A DNA stretch of 64,000 nt from Rossellomorea orangium (GTDB lineage Bacteria; Bacillota; Bacilli; Bacillales; Bacillaceae_B), in contig NZ_JAHWGH010000013.1 in the NCBI RefSeq assembly GCF_019334305.1, positions 61,527-125,526 on the forward strand, read 5' to 3'. Position 1 is the stretch's first letter. The number at the start of each line of letters is the position of its first letter. The translations under genes were made by a program, and so were the position numbers. Positions 43,110 to 52,598 of this stretch are shown here, piece by piece. Under the pieces are notes generated by a model. It had not been told where the DNA came from. It ran no database searches and was given only the letters and a program-made list of their open reading frames with translations.

Positions 43110-44171
43110 ATGGCCATGACTCCTTCCTTACCTTCGTTTGACCTCCAATTCCTACGTTCAGATCTAATGGAATTGGAACGCGATGCAAGGAGTAACTCAC
43201 CTGTCCCGGCACGGCTGGTAATAGAAGACACTACGTATGACATCGATATCCGATACCGGGGTTCCTATACACGGCAATTGAAAAAAAAATCCTTTCATAT
43301 AGAATTCAGAAGACCAGGGGAATGGGCCGGATCTTCAGAAGTCCATCTGAATGCTGAATTATTCGATCCCTCCCACTTCAGAAATAAACTCTCCCTGGAT
43401 TTCATAAGGGATTTGGGGATTCACACTCCAAATAGTCAGCACACACTCCTAACCCAGAATGGGGAACCCCTTGGTTTATACCTTCAGCTCGAGTCGGTGG
43501 ATGATAGGTATTTAAATAAGAGGAATCTCCCACCCGGGACGATTTATTATGCTGTCAGTGACAAGGCGAATTTTTCCACCAAGAGAAAAAGGGGGCTTAC
43601 ATCAGGGTATCAGCGGAAACTTGGGAAAATGCAGGATGATCATCATCTCATCCATTTCATCAGGAGCATCAACTCAACTCCTTATGAGATACCGAGACTC
43701 TTAAACATTGAAAACTATTTAAGGTGGCTTGCTGGGGCGGTTTGCACAATGAATAATGATGGATTCACCCATAATTACGCGTTGTATCTCAACAGCGAGG
43801 ATCACCTCTTTTCCATCATTCCGTGGGATTATGATGCCACATTTGGACGAAGAGTGAATGGGGACGTTATGGAATGGGATTACGTGCCCATCACGGGGAA
43901 AACGAAAAACAAACTAACTGCGCAGCTGATGAAACGATCCCGATACAGGAAACTTTATAAGGATATATTGGAAGAGATTCTCGAGACGAAATTTAATATG
44001 GACTACTTTGAAAACAAGGTGATGGATTTCCATTCTTCCCTGCGGCCATATATTCTGATGGATCCTCACCTTCATAACGATATAGATTCATATGACAGAG
44101 AGCCTGCCTTCATCTTTCAGTTCATTGAAGATCGTGGGAATTTCCTGAAAAGTGAATTAAAGAAACTCTAA
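43110..44171 (+). CDS. CotH-like spore coat protein kinase
   Basis: The 353-residue protein belongs to the CotH kinase family. It has RYRGSYTRQLKKKSFHIEF (ATP-binding Lys region, about 50-68), LESVDDRYLNKR, and the metal-binding IIPWDYDATFGRRV (about 237-250). CotH phosphorylates coat proteins such as CotB and CotG and controls inner coat assembly in B. subtilis. Start is ambiguous between ATG 43110 and ATG 43116 after GGAGAGGAG. No CotB- or CotG-like gene is adjacent. I found no convincing sigma-K box upstream. Confidence 0.85.
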   Translation: MAMTPSLPSFDLQFLRSDLMELERDARSNSPVPARLVIEDTTYDIDIRYRGSYTRQLKKKSFHIEFRRPGEWAGSSEVHLNAELFDPSHFRNKLSLDFIRDLGIHTPNSQHTLLTQNGEPLGLYLQLESVDDRYLNKRNLPPGTIYYAVSDKANFSTKRKRGLTSGYQRKLGKMQDDHHLIHFIRSINSTPYEIPRLLNIENYLRWLAGAVCTMNNDGFTHNYALYLNSEDHLFSIIPWDYDATFGRRVNGDVMEWDYVPITGKTKNKLTAQLMKRSRYRKLYKDILEEILETKFNMDYFENKVMDFHSSLRPYILMDPHLHNDIDSYDREPAFIFQFIEDRGNFLKSELKKL

Positions 44172-44172
44172 C

Positions 44173-44204
44173 AAAAAATACTGCGTGGGTTACCCCCACG
44201 CAGT
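44173..44204 (-). terminator. Terminator between cotH-like and YeeE/YedE genes
   Basis: ACTGCGTGGG and CCCACGCAGT form a stem; the T run is on the minus strand, so it mainly serves the transporter gene. Confidence 0.8.
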
Positions 44205-44207
44205 GAA

Positions 44208-45458
44208 TTAACAGAATGTATCTTTTGGTTTAGGGACAGACAAGCCGAACAAAGGACGTAGATATAGGGCAAGGAACGTACCAAGAAGGGCAAGGATTCC
44301 CCAAATGTAACCGTGCAGGCTGAAGGAAGCAATTCCCCCGAAGTAAGCACCAATATTACATCCGAATGCCAATCGGGCACCGTAGCCCATCAAAAGTCCT
44401 CCAATGACGGATGCAGCAGCATTCTTTCCAGTGATCTTATTGAAACGAAACAATCCGCCTGCAGCAGAAGCAAGAAAGGCTCCAAGAATGACACCAAAAT
44501 TCAATACGGTGGTGGAATCAGAAAAGATGGAAGCTTGTAAAGCCTCTGCATTGGCACCGGACCAATAACCCCAGCTGGCAACATCCACCCCGAACATGCC
44601 GGCAACCTTTGATCCCCAAAGAGCAAAGGCAGAAGTGATTCCCCACGGATTCCCCCTCGTCATGAGCGTGAGGGCATTTAATACTGCGAGAACAATCGCA
44701 GCGGTGATAAGTGGCCAGGCTCCGCGAAAGATCCGCTTCCACCCTTTAGATGAAGGAAGCTTTGCCATGCGTGGGGGATTCTTCTTCTTTTCGATCCGAA
44801 GGGTAACCCAGGCAACCAGACCAAAGAACAGCATGGAAACGGCCCAGGCCCCGAAATAGCCCAGTCCTGTGGAAGTCGCTAATGAGACCGGCTTAAAGGA
44901 AGGTAGCTCCTCTGTCCAAAATGGAAGATGAGCCGCCCCCACCGTTGCCCCCACGATAAAAAATAAGAGTGTGATGAACATGACGGAACGTCCCCCGCCA
45001 ATCGCGTATAGGGTTCCTGAAGCACACCCTCCCCCGAGTTGCATGCCGACCCCGAACAGAAAGGCACCTACAATCAAGCTGATACCGACTGGTGAAACAT
45101 AGCCGGTCGCTTCTCCACCAAAAAATGTGTACCCAGTTGCGAGGATTGGTGCAAACAAGGTAACGGCAACGGCCAGCATCAGCATATGGGACCGCATAGC
45201 CTGTCCGTTACCTACAGACATCACCCTCCTGAAAGCGGAGGTGAACCCGAATCTCGCATGAAATAATGTATATCCTAACAGAAGGCCAAGAACGAGTAGC
45301 ACGGCTTGAGCCAAATCTTGTGTAGAGAGCAGATATAGACCAAGAACCGCTGTAACGAAGATCCCCCCTGCCACCAGTCTGGTCTGTGGCGGGTTCAATT
45401 CAGTGCTCGCTTTGTCAGGACCTTTTTGTTCATTAATAGGTTGAACGTAGCCAGTCAT
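44208..45458 (-). CDS. YeeE/YedE-family sulfur-compound transporter
   Basis: The 416-residue protein has about ten hydrophobic segments in two pseudo-repeats. The family Cys motifs are visible as GGGCASGTLYAIGGGRS (first half) and FGCNIGAYFGGIAS (second half). Related TsuA proteins import thiosulfate through such Cys residues. No TusA-like or rhodanese gene is adjacent, so thiosulfate is only the most likely substrate. AAGGAGG precedes the ATG. Confidence 0.83.
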   Translation of the reverse strand: MTGYVQPINEQKGPDKASTELNPPQTRLVAGGIFVTAVLGLYLLSTQDLAQAVLLVLGLLLGYTLFHARFGFTSAFRRVMSVGNGQAMRSHMLMLAVAVTLFAPILATGYTFFGGEATGYVSPVGISLIVGAFLFGVGMQLGGGCASGTLYAIGGGRSVMFITLLFFIVGATVGAAHLPFWTEELPSFKPVSLATSTGLGYFGAWAVSMLFFGLVAWVTLRIEKKKNPPRMAKLPSSKGWKRIFRGAWPLITAAIVLAVLNALTLMTRGNPWGITSAFALWGSKVAGMFGVDVASWGYWSGANAEALQASIFSDSTTVLNFGVILGAFLASAAGGLFRFNKITGKNAAASVIGGLLMGYGARLAFGCNIGAYFGGIASFSLHGYIWGILALLGTFLALYLRPLFGLSVPKPKDTFC

Positions 45459-45550
45459 AACAAATCCTCCTTAATCATATTGATTTTGTTGGAATTTATT
45501 TTACAATACTAATAGATTCTCTGCTTTCTGTCAAAACATGAGCTTCCATA

Positions 45551-45580
45551 AGAAAAACCGCTTGAGACAGCGGTTTTTCT
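45551..45580 (-). terminator. Terminator of the AEC transporter gene
   Basis: AGAAAAACCGCT and AGCGGTTTTTCT form a perfect 12-bp stem right after the stop codon. Confidence 0.85.
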
Positions 45581-45581
45581 T

Positions 45582-46484
45582 TTATGACATAAGTGCCAGC
45601 ATGATAGGAATCGTCACGATACTCAGAATGGTGGTGACTAATGTACTTGCTGAGACCAGATCAGGCTCTGTATTGAACTGGAGGGAAAACATCGTCGTAT
45701 TCGCAGCAGTCGGCATGCTGGCCAGGATGATGAGGATCGAACCCAGTGTCGGTGAGATCGGCATCAGGGAAACAATAAACCAAGCAATAATGGGTGAAGC
45801 CACCATTCTCATGATTACTACGAATGATAACGCGCTTCTCTCCACTTTTTTACCTCCAAGTGTAGCCAGTTGCATCCCAAGAACCACCATGATGGTAGGA
45901 ATAGTGGCTTGTGCAATGAGATCAATCGTTTGATTCAGAAATAACGGAACGTGGATGTGCAAAACCTGGAGGGCAAGCCCGATAAACGCACCATGAAGAA
46001 TCGGCATTTTAATAATCTTCATCCAGATATCCTTTGATTCCCTCGCTTTGTCACTTCCGCTGACCGCATAGTACAGGCCAATCGTATTCATGAGGAACGA
46101 CTGAATCACCATCATGATGACCGCATAGCGAAAGCCGATCTCCCCAAACCCGAACAGGATGATAGGTACCCCATAATTACCGGAATTCATGAAAACCCCT
46201 GAGAGGATCATGGCAGAAGCTTTTGATTTGGGATACTTCCGGGTCACGGCCGTTATTTTAATAGAAAGAATCAATACTACACAAAGACCGATACAAAAAA
46301 GAAAGATATATACATAGTCCATATTCAACTCATTTTCGTAAAAAGTCTTAAATGCTAAAAATGGATTCATTAAATAAATCGCCATTTTTGATATCGAGTT
46401 GATCTCGAATCCCAGCATCTTTTGGCCGATGAACCCTACGAGAAAGACTAGTAAAGCAGGTAAAACGATTAATATTACGTCCAT
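45582..46484 (-). CDS. AEC (auxin efflux carrier) family transporter
   Basis: The 300-residue protein has ten hydrophobic segments in two halves. Family features are LNPFLAFKTFYE-like (in YLMNPFLAFKTFYENEL), GVFMNSGNYGVPIILFGFGE in TM4 and TIPTIMVVLGMQLA in the second half. Members transport organic anions such as malate or malonate; the substrate here is unknown. ATG at 46484 follows GTGGTGA; tandem GTG codons at 46496 and 46493 are alternatives. Confidence 0.83.
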   Translation of the reverse strand: MDVILIVLPALLVFLVGFIGQKMLGFEINSISKMAIYLMNPFLAFKTFYENELNMDYVYIFLFCIGLCVVLILSIKITAVTRKYPKSKASAMILSGVFMNSGNYGVPIILFGFGEIGFRYAVIMMVIQSFLMNTIGLYYAVSGSDKARESKDIWMKIIKMPILHGAFIGLALQVLHIHVPLFLNQTIDLIAQATIPTIMVVLGMQLATLGGKKVERSALSFVVIMRMVASPIIAWFIVSLMPISPTLGSILIILASMPTAANTTMFSLQFNTEPDLVSASTLVTTILSIVTIPIMLALMS

Positions 46485-46585
46485 ATATGTCACCACAATC
46501 TATTAAAATGAAAGAAGGCTTGACTGGTAAAGTCAAACCTAAGTGTATCATATGTATAGTAATCAAGTTCTTAGTCAATGTCAGG

Positions 46586-47518
46586 CTATGCATAATTCAC
46601 CAGAACTTTAATGGGGTGAATCCTGCCTGTACTCAGTTCCTCAAAACACTCCGGCAAACCTTTAAAAGATACCGTATGCTCAAACAGCCTGCTCAAACCC
46701 GAATCCTTATTCTTAATCTGATTAAAATACCATTTTGCGTGCCTCTGGTAATCCCAGCCATCACTGGAACCTACAATCTTAAGCTCTTTACGGTAGAAGT
46801 CTGGTTGCATTTGAAACGTATCCTTATTTCCATCGGATAATATACACATTTCACCATCATGCTTCAGCGCCTTTTGCAGTGTCTTGAATGCCTTATTGAA
46901 ACCCGAGCACTCAAATCCATAATCATAGAAATCACCCGGGCAGTCACTTTGATCTTTATAGACGGTTTTCGCACCCAGCTTTCTTGCTAATTCACCTCTG
47001 GAACTGTGGGGTTCTACCATATCAATGTGACGAACATTCACATACTCTTTCAGATAGAAGACCGTCAATAGCCCCATCGTTCCGGAACCTGCCACCAGCA
47101 CTCGATCGTTCTCTTTCGGATTCAATTTGAGGACACCCTTTGCTGCATCACATGATAATATCACGAGCAACGCGTCTAGATGATGGATACCCATTGGAAC
47201 GAAGATGGCTTTGCTTTCTTTCACGATTCCGTAATCCTTATGTCCGTAAAATGCTACAGCCCGGTCACCGACGTTAAACCCCTCGACTGCTTCCCCAGTT
47301 GCTATCACTTCCCCATAGCTTTCATAACCGGTTTCTTTCGGATAGGAGGGCGCGTGATCAGTGGGATCCGTTTCATTATATTGAGGTAATTCAGCCCCGG
47401 TGCTGATGGCTCCTGCCACAGTTTTAATAAGAATCTCATCTTCTTTTAATGGCGGTATTGTTTTGGTTGCCCAGTATAGTGTCTTTTTGGCTTTTAATTG
47501 CAGTGATATTTGTATCAT
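46586..47518 (-). CDS. Zinc-independent medium-chain dehydrogenase/reductase
   Basis: The 310-residue MDR protein has a GroES-like N-terminal half and a Rossmann half with VLVAGSGTMGLLTVFYLKE (about residue 140). The normal catalytic zinc Cys of alcohol dehydrogenases is absent: the segment reads VAGAISTGAELPQY, where CGICG/CxxD would be expected, and the structural four-Cys loop is missing. It is therefore probably a quinone- or reductase-type MDR. It stands alone, and the substrate is unknown. Confidence 0.72.
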   Translation of the reverse strand: MIQISLQLKAKKTLYWATKTIPPLKEDEILIKTVAGAISTGAELPQYNETDPTDHAPSYPKETGYESYGEVIATGEAVEGFNVGDRAVAFYGHKDYGIVKESKAIFVPMGIHHLDALLVILSCDAAKGVLKLNPKENDRVLVAGSGTMGLLTVFYLKEYVNVRHIDMVEPHSSRGELARKLGAKTVYKDQSDCPGDFYDYGFECSGFNKAFKTLQKALKHDGEMCILSDGNKDTFQMQPDFYRKELKIVGSSDGWDYQRHAKWYFNQIKNKDSGLSRLFEHTVSFKGLPECFEELSTGRIHPIKVLVNYA

Positions 47519-47684
47519 GTCGTATTCCTTTCATTCCTATTTCGCATTCATTTTATAAGGATGTGTATCAAATCGTCTGTAAGGATAATTGCAATAAAAT
47601 AGCTTTTCATTAACAATAATCCCTTGAAAAATCTATGGTGAGAGTTTTATTTTCAAAAATGATTTCCCTCCAGCTTCCCTCATA

Positions 47685-47729
47685 AAAAAGACCCGCCACC
47701 GAGCCAAACAGCTCCACCAGCAGATCTTT
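47685..47729 (-). terminator. Terminator of the enoyl-CoA hydratase gene
   Basis: On the minus strand AAAGATCTGC pairs with GCGGGTCTTT (two G-U pairs), enclosing a second GAGC/GCTC hairpin, followed by a T run. The rest of the 47519-47785 gap shows no gene. Confidence 0.75.
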
Positions 47730-47785
47730 GACATGCAAAAGAACATCAATAACTCATTGCTCTAGCAGTAAAGAAATATTCCTTA

Positions 47786-48562
47786 TTATTTCCCTTTGAA
47801 CTCCGGTTTCCTCTTCTCACTGAATGCCAATAACGCTTCCACCCGATCTTCGGTTGGGATTGTGATTTCGTATGCTTTTCGTTCAATCTGCAACCCTGTC
47901 TGCAGGTCCACATTCATCCCATTCTTCACGGCAAACTTCGCCTGTTGCAGGGCAATCGGCCCGTTCGAAAGCATCGGTTCCACGAATGTATGAACCTCTC
48001 CCAAGAAATTCTCTTTTTCTACTACCTTTGTAACAAGTCCGATGTCCAATGCTTCTTCTGAAGTTAAGCGTTTAGCCGTCAGGATCAGCTCCAGTGCTTT
48101 GGATTCACCGACCAATCGCGGAAGTCGTTGAGTTCCTCCTGCTCCCGGGATGATGGCAAGGCTTGTTTCTGTAAGTCCCATTGTGGTACCTGCTACAGCG
48201 ATTCTGAAGTCGCATGCCAGGGCAAGTTCCATCCCTCCACCGAATGCATAACCGTTCATGGCAGCGATGGTAGGTTGTGGAAGGGTAGCGACAGATTGAA
48301 AGACTTCACCGATCTTGTAAACGTTGCGGATGACCTGCTGTTCCGTCAAGGTTTTTCGTTCCTTAAGATCCGCCCCTACTGAAAAAGCTTTTTCCCCACT
48401 CCCTGTAAAGATGACGACCCGGACGTCCGGATTGATGCGGAGCGCTTCGACTACCTGCTGTAGCTCATTCAGTGTATCGTAATTAAAGGCGTTCATTGCA
48501 TCCGGTCGATTGATGGTAACCGTTGCCACGTTGCCCTTTTGTTCTAGTAAGATGGATTCCAT
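47786..48562 (-). CDS. Enoyl-CoA hydratase/isomerase (crotonase family)
   Basis: The 258-residue protein has the oxyanion-hole segments FSVGADLKER (about 62) and NGYAFGGGMELALACDFRIA in two pieces (about 100-118). Both catalytic-type Glu residues are in place: the one in GGGMELALA and the one in GLTETSLAIIPGAGGTQRLP (about 128-146). It should hydrate 2-enoyl-CoA in fatty or branched acid degradation. The start follows a GGGGAGAA site. No beta-oxidation partner is directly adjacent; lcfB is about 0.5 kb away behind another gene. Confidence 0.88.
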   Translation of the reverse strand: MESILLEQKGNVATVTINRPDAMNAFNYDTLNELQQVVEALRINPDVRVVIFTGSGEKAFSVGADLKERKTLTEQQVIRNVYKIGEVFQSVATLPQPTIAAMNGYAFGGGMELALACDFRIAVAGTTMGLTETSLAIIPGAGGTQRLPRLVGESKALELILTAKRLTSEEALDIGLVTKVVEKENFLGEVHTFVEPMLSNGPIALQQAKFAVKNGMNVDLQTGLQIERKAYEITIPTEDRVEALLAFSEKRKPEFKGK

Positions 48563-48650
48563 ATGTGTTCTCCCCTTTGTATAAGTGTTTCCTCATTATG
48601 TATGATTCGACACAAACCGAGAAAACCCTTTCATTTTTTAAAAGGTCTGA

Positions 48651-48677
48651 ACACTTCTACCGTGAATGCATAGACTA
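48651..48677 (+). promoter_or_regulatory. Candidate sigma-K promoter of the 102-residue gene
   Basis: CATAGACTA (48669-48677) is an exact CATANNNTA -10 with AC (48651-48652) 16 bp upstream, the same arrangement as before gerPA and gerPF. It lies 38 bp before the ATG. Confidence 0.6.
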
Positions 48678-48714
48678 TTCGTGACATCCACCCAAAAAGG
48701 AGTTGTAAGATAGT

Positions 48715-49023
48715 ATGTATCATCCTTATAATCAATACCCTTACTTTCAACATCAACAGATGAGCCAAAACCAAATCGTTCATCCTTACTACCGAGAAAC
48801 GAAAAGCCTTCCGGACCAATGGGTTGACTATATCCAGCCACTCGTGACCCGTGCCTTATCGGAAGTGGAAGAAGGCATCAACCTGACCCACCTTTTCCAG
48901 GAATTCATCTTGTCTGGTGTATTGGTCGGTCAGGGATTCACTCCTGAACAGGCGATCGAGCAGGTCGAGACGTGGGAAAAAGGTGAATCCAAGCTGTTGC
49001 AGGCCAGTAAAGCCATGAAATGA
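48715..49023 (+). CDS. Uncharacterised 102-residue protein, candidate spore coat component
   Basis: I do not recognise this protein. Its first 27 residues are rich in Tyr, His, Gln and Pro (MYHPYNQYPYFQHQQMSQNQ), a composition common in Bacillus coat proteins. The rest is a helical domain with VDYIQPLVTRALSEVEEGI and FILSGVLVGQGFTPEQAIEQ. It has no signal peptide. AAAGGAG lies 12 bp before the ATG, and a sigma-K-like promoter is present. A mother-cell, late-sporulation role is inferred from promoter and composition only. Confidence 0.7.
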   Translation: MYHPYNQYPYFQHQQMSQNQIVHPYYRETKSLPDQWVDYIQPLVTRALSEVEEGINLTHLFQEFILSGVLVGQGFTPEQAIEQVETWEKGESKLLQASKAMK

Positions 49024-49030
49024 AATAAGA

Positions 49031-49060
49031 AGATGCTCAAGTCCAGGACTTGAGCATCTT
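49031..49060. terminator. Bidirectional terminator between 102-aa gene and lcfB
   Basis: AGATGCTCAAGTCC and GGACTTGAGCATCT form a long perfect stem between convergent genes. Confidence 0.87.
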
Positions 49061-49066
49061 CTTGTA

Positions 49067-50623
49067 TTATGATTGAAGCACCTGGTCTTTCAGAGCTCTT
49101 CTTAAGATTTTACCAGTTGTATTCTTCGGAAGTTCATCCAGGAACTCGATCGATGCCGGAAGTTTATACTTCGCAAGATGTTCTTTACAATATTCCAGCA
49201 CATCTTGTTCTGTTAAAGATGGATCGCTTTTCACGACATAGCTGCTGACGGCTTCACCCAGTTCGGGATGTGGGACGCCGATCACCGCGGCTTCCACGAT
49301 GCCGGGATGGTTGTACAGGACTTCTTCGACTTCACGCGGGTATACGTTGTAACCTCCCACAATAATAAGTTCTTTTTTACGGTCCACTATATAGAAGTAA
49401 CCCTCTTCATCCATCCGGGCAAGGTCACCCGTGTATAACCATCCGTCACGAATCGTTGCGGCTGTCTCCTCTTCCATTTTATAATATCCCTTCATGACAT
49501 TAGGACCTTTGACGATTAGTTCACCGACCTGTCCAACGGGGACTTCCTCTCCCATTTCATCCACGACCTTGTTTTCCAGGTTCATGATCGATGTGCCGAT
49601 AGAGCCAGGTTTTCTCGGGCGATCAAGCGGGTTGAAACAGGTAACCGGAGATGCTTCGGATAAACCGTATCCTTCAGAAACCATGACGTTGAATTTCTTT
49701 TCAAAGTTTTTAAGTAAGGCAACCGGCAAGGAAGCACCTCCTGAAATACAGAGACGGAGTGATGATAAATCTTCCGGATTTCCTTCAGGATACTGAAACA
49801 GGAAATTGTACATGGTCGGTACACCTGCGAATACGGTTGGCTGATGCTTCTTCGATAATTCAAATATGGCTTTCGGGCTGAAACGGGGAACAATGAGCAA
49901 GGTGGCTCCCCTCAACAGCGGTGCATTCAATACCACTGTCAAACAGAAGACATGGAACATCGGAAGGGCAGTAATGACGGTGTCGTCTTCATTCATTTTC
50001 AAATAGCTTCCAACATCAGTTGCATTGGAATAAATATTTTTGTGCGTCAACATGGCGCCTTTCGGTTTCCCCGTCGTTCCTGAAGTGTACAGGATGATGG
50101 CTACTTCATTTTCATCGACTGACTCACCCTTAAAACCAGGGTTCCCTTTCCCGAGCACATCTGTAAACGATTTCATTTTTGGATACGCAAGAGAAATTTG
50201 ATCTAAATCAATCCCCTTCGCTCTTTCATCCCCTGATTCACAAAGAATGAAGTGCTCGACTTCAGTCAATAGATGCTGCATCTTTTCAATCAATGGTACC
50301 AGTAAATCAAGTGTGACGATGGCCTTCACATCCCCGTTTTTCAGAATGTAGCCAATCTCATCCGGTGTATAGATCGGATTGATCGGAATGACCTTCAACC
50401 CGAGGCGCAAGGCACCATATAGTCCGATGACAAAATGCGGTGAATTCCCTAATACAAGTGCGATATGATCCCCTTTTTTCAAACCCAATTGCTCCAGGCC
50501 ACTTGCAAATTTTGAAACAGCACCATTCAATTCCCCGTATGTACTTGAGGTATTTAAAAAATGATAAGCCGTTTTATCTGCTTTCTCCTGAGCGATTTGA
50601 TCTAACCGAGTCGCAATATTCAA
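49067..50623 (-). CDS. lcfB: Long-chain fatty acid-CoA ligase (LcfB/YhfL)
   Basis: The 518-residue enzyme has the AMP-binding loop [43 protein letters not shown] and the C-terminal [14 protein letters not shown] with the catalytic Lys. It activates long-chain fatty acids with ATP and CoA for beta-oxidation. TTG at 50623 is the likely start, 7 bp from GGGGAGGG; the frame opens upstream at 50668. A palindrome matching the Bacillus FadR operator lies 26 bp upstream. It is followed upstream in the map by lplJ, as in B. subtilis. Confidence 0.9.
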   Translation of the reverse strand: MNIATRLDQIAQEKADKTAYHFLNTSSTYGELNGAVSKFASGLEQLGLKKGDHIALVLGNSPHFVIGLYGALRLGLKVIPINPIYTPDEIGYILKNGDVKAIVTLDLLVPLIEKMQHLLTEVEHFILCESGDERAKGIDLDQISLAYPKMKSFTDVLGKGNPGFKGESVDENEVAIILYTSGTTGKPKGAMLTHKNIYSNATDVGSYLKMNEDDTVITALPMFHVFCLTVVLNAPLLRGATLLIVPRFSPKAIFELSKKHQPTVFAGVPTMYNFLFQYPEGNPEDLSSLRLCISGGASLPVALLKNFEKKFNVMVSEGYGLSEASPVTCFNPLDRPRKPGSIGTSIMNLENKVVDEMGEEVPVGQVGELIVKGPNVMKGYYKMEEETAATIRDGWLYTGDLARMDEEGYFYIVDRKKELIIVGGYNVYPREVEEVLYNHPGIVEAAVIGVPHPELGEAVSSYVVKSDPSLTEQDVLEYCKEHLAKYKLPASIEFLDELPKNTTGKILRRALKDQVLQS

Positions 50624-50649
50624 TTGTATCCCTCCCCTTTTCGCTAAAC

Positions 50650-50667
50650 TGAATGAATGGTCATTCA
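50650..50667 (-). promoter_or_regulatory. FadR-type operator of lcfB
   Basis: TGAATGA-ATGG-TCATTCA is a perfect 7-bp inverted repeat. It matches the B. subtilis FadR (YsiA) consensus TGAATGAMTANTCATTCA except one spacer base. FadR represses fatty-acid degradation genes until acyl-CoA accumulates; lcfB belongs to that regulon in B. subtilis as I recall. Confidence 0.78.
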
Positions 50668-50734
50668 TCTAACTATTAAAAGTATTCAAAATATATTCTA
50701 TATAAAGAAAAGTATTAATACAAGTAGTATGGAT

Positions 50735-50766
50735 AAAAAAAGCCGCCCAAATTGGACGACTTTTCC
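50735..50766 (-). terminator. Terminator of lplJ
   Basis: On the minus strand AAAAGTCGTCC pairs with GGGCGGCTTTT using G-U pairs, followed by T residues. Confidence 0.75.
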
Positions 50767-50773
50767 ATCAATA

Positions 50774-51760
50774 TTAGTATACCAAATCCACAAATTCTTC
50801 CTTTGTCACATTCCCAAAATAGTGTTGAATATCAACACCCTCCAATGCCCCGGCAATGTCTTTTCGTTCATAGCGGGTGCCTATCAGCTTTTCTTCGATG
50901 TCATCAACATTGCCAACTCCGAAGAAATCACCGTAGATTTTACAGTTTTCGATTTTACCCTTGTTCACTTCAAGACGGACATCAATGGACCCGACGGGGA
51001 ATCTGTGAGAGTGCTGAAGATTAAATTTCGGGGATTTACCATAGTTCCAATCCCAGTTTTGATAGCGATCTTTTGAAAGTGCATGGATGTTCTTCCAATC
51101 TTCTTCCGTCAGGACATATTCTTCTACGTCGCTACCGTCAAAGATATAATCGAGAAGGGTAGAGCGGAACTCTTCTATAGTCATTTTTTCTGAAAGGAAT
51201 TCCGAGATATTGGCCACGCGGCTGCGGATCGATTTAATCCCTTTTGATTCAATCTTGTCCTTTTTCACCCGCAAAGCTGACACGACGTTTTCCATTTCAG
51301 AATCAAATAGGAGCGTTCCGTGACTGAACATGCGACCTTTCGTGGAGAACTGGGCGTTACCGGAAATCTTCCTGCCTTCAGCGATAATATCGTTACGACC
51401 GCTAAGCTCTGCCTTTACTCCGAGCTTATGAAGAGCTGTTACAACAGGCTCAGTGAATTTTTTAAAGTTGTGGAAGCTCTCTCCATCATCCTTCGTGATG
51501 AAGCTGAAGTTCAGATTCCCTAAGTCATGGTAAACAGCTCCCCCACCGGAAAGGCGGCGAACGACATGGAGTCCTTGTTTCTCCACATAATCCGTGTTGA
51601 TTTCCTCAACTGTATTTTGATTTTTCCCGATGATGATGGACGGTTCATTGATATAAAATAATAAATAACTCTCATTAATATCTAAGTTCTTCAGTGCATA
51701 TTCTTCAATAGCAAGGTTGATCCTTGGATCCGTGATTCCTTTATTATCGATAAATAACAT
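50774..51760 (-). CDS. lplJ: Lipoate-protein ligase LplJ
   Basis: The 328-residue enzyme has the lipoate-ligase motifs IIIGKNQNTVEEIN (about 42-55), VVRRLSGGGAVYHDLGNLN (about 68-86) and KISGNAQFSTKGRMFSHGTL in the catalytic domain, plus the C-terminal accessory domain of LplA/LplJ enzymes. It attaches lipoate via lipoyl-AMP to lipoyl domains or GcvH. The start lies 11 bp after the yhfI stop on the same strand, so the two are probably cotranscribed. Confidence 0.93.
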   Translation of the reverse strand: MLFIDNKGITDPRINLAIEEYALKNLDINESYLLFYINEPSIIIGKNQNTVEEINTDYVEKQGLHVVRRLSGGGAVYHDLGNLNFSFITKDDGESFHNFKKFTEPVVTALHKLGVKAELSGRNDIIAEGRKISGNAQFSTKGRMFSHGTLLFDSEMENVVSALRVKKDKIESKGIKSIRSRVANISEFLSEKMTIEEFRSTLLDYIFDGSDVEEYVLTEEDWKNIHALSKDRYQNWDWNYGKSPKFNLQHSHRFPVGSIDVRLEVNKGKIENCKIYGDFFGVGNVDDIEEKLIGTRYERKDIAGALEGVDIQHYFGNVTKEEFVDLVY

Positions 51761-51771
51761 CTTTCTTCCTC

Positions 51772-52506
51772 CTATATCTCTACTACCATATCTTTTTTCG
51801 CTAACAGTACCTCACCCTTATAAAGGGTACTCGCTTCCGTTACCAGCTGATCCAGCTCTCCGAAATGGGGTAAATGGGTCAGTATCAGCTTTCGTGCATT
51901 GGACTCTTGAGCTAGGTGACCTGCGTCAAGACTCGTCATATGACCAGCGTTTGAAGCATCCATTTCCCCATAAAAATTACACTCACACAGAAGTACGTCT
52001 GCATCTTGACCGAATGAAACAAACTCCCCACTAAAGGCAGAATCTGCAGTGTAGAACAAGACTTTTCCGTCTGCTTCGATCCTCATTCCGTAGCATGGAA
52101 CGGGATGCCTGGTCTTCACAAATGTTACTGTGAAGGGGCCAACCGATAATGAAGAATCTTCCTTATATTCATGGGCTTTCATTAAATCTTTATATGTAAT
52201 CGTTTCAAAGCCCCGTTGATCTTCTCTGTGGGCATATACCGGTAGTGTACCTTTATTCTTCCCAAGGAAGTATTGAATCAACAAAGCGTGTTGTAGTACA
52301 CCGATATCTGCCACGTGATCCGGATGATAGTGGGATACGAGGATCGCATCCAGGTCTGTTGCCTCTACGTGATGCTGCAAGTGGGACAGTACACCACTGC
52401 CACAGTCAATAAGCAGGTTATAGCCATTATGCTGGAGTAAGTACCCGGTGCTTGCTTCTCCTGCCTTTGGATAGCCGCCCCATTGCCCAATTACGGTTAG
52501 CTTCAT
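51772..52506 (-). CDS. yhfI: MBL-fold metallohydrolase YhfI
   Basis: The 244-residue protein has the metal-binding HYHPDHVADIG (about 59-69), CNFYGEMDASNAGHMTS (about 185) and LTHLPHFGE (about 212), the metallo-beta-lactamase fold layout. It resembles tRNase Z-like phosphodiesterases, but the substrate is unknown. The yhfH-yhfI-lplJ-lcfB neighbourhood is the same as in B. subtilis. It is divergent from yhfH. Confidence 0.87.
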   Translation of the reverse strand: MKLTVIGQWGGYPKAGEASTGYLLQHNGYNLLIDCGSGVLSHLQHHVEATDLDAILVSHYHPDHVADIGVLQHALLIQYFLGKNKGTLPVYAHREDQRGFETITYKDLMKAHEYKEDSSLSVGPFTVTFVKTRHPVPCYGMRIEADGKVLFYTADSAFSGEFVSFGQDADVLLCECNFYGEMDASNAGHMTSLDAGHLAQESNARKLILTHLPHFGELDQLVTEASTLYKGEVLLAKKDMVVEI

Positions 52507-52598
52507 GTTTGAACCTCGCCTTTCACATTAGTATGTACCCTTACTATACTTCATTGTGCCTATTTTTTCATTTTTTTCGCCCATTTTAGAATTAATTG

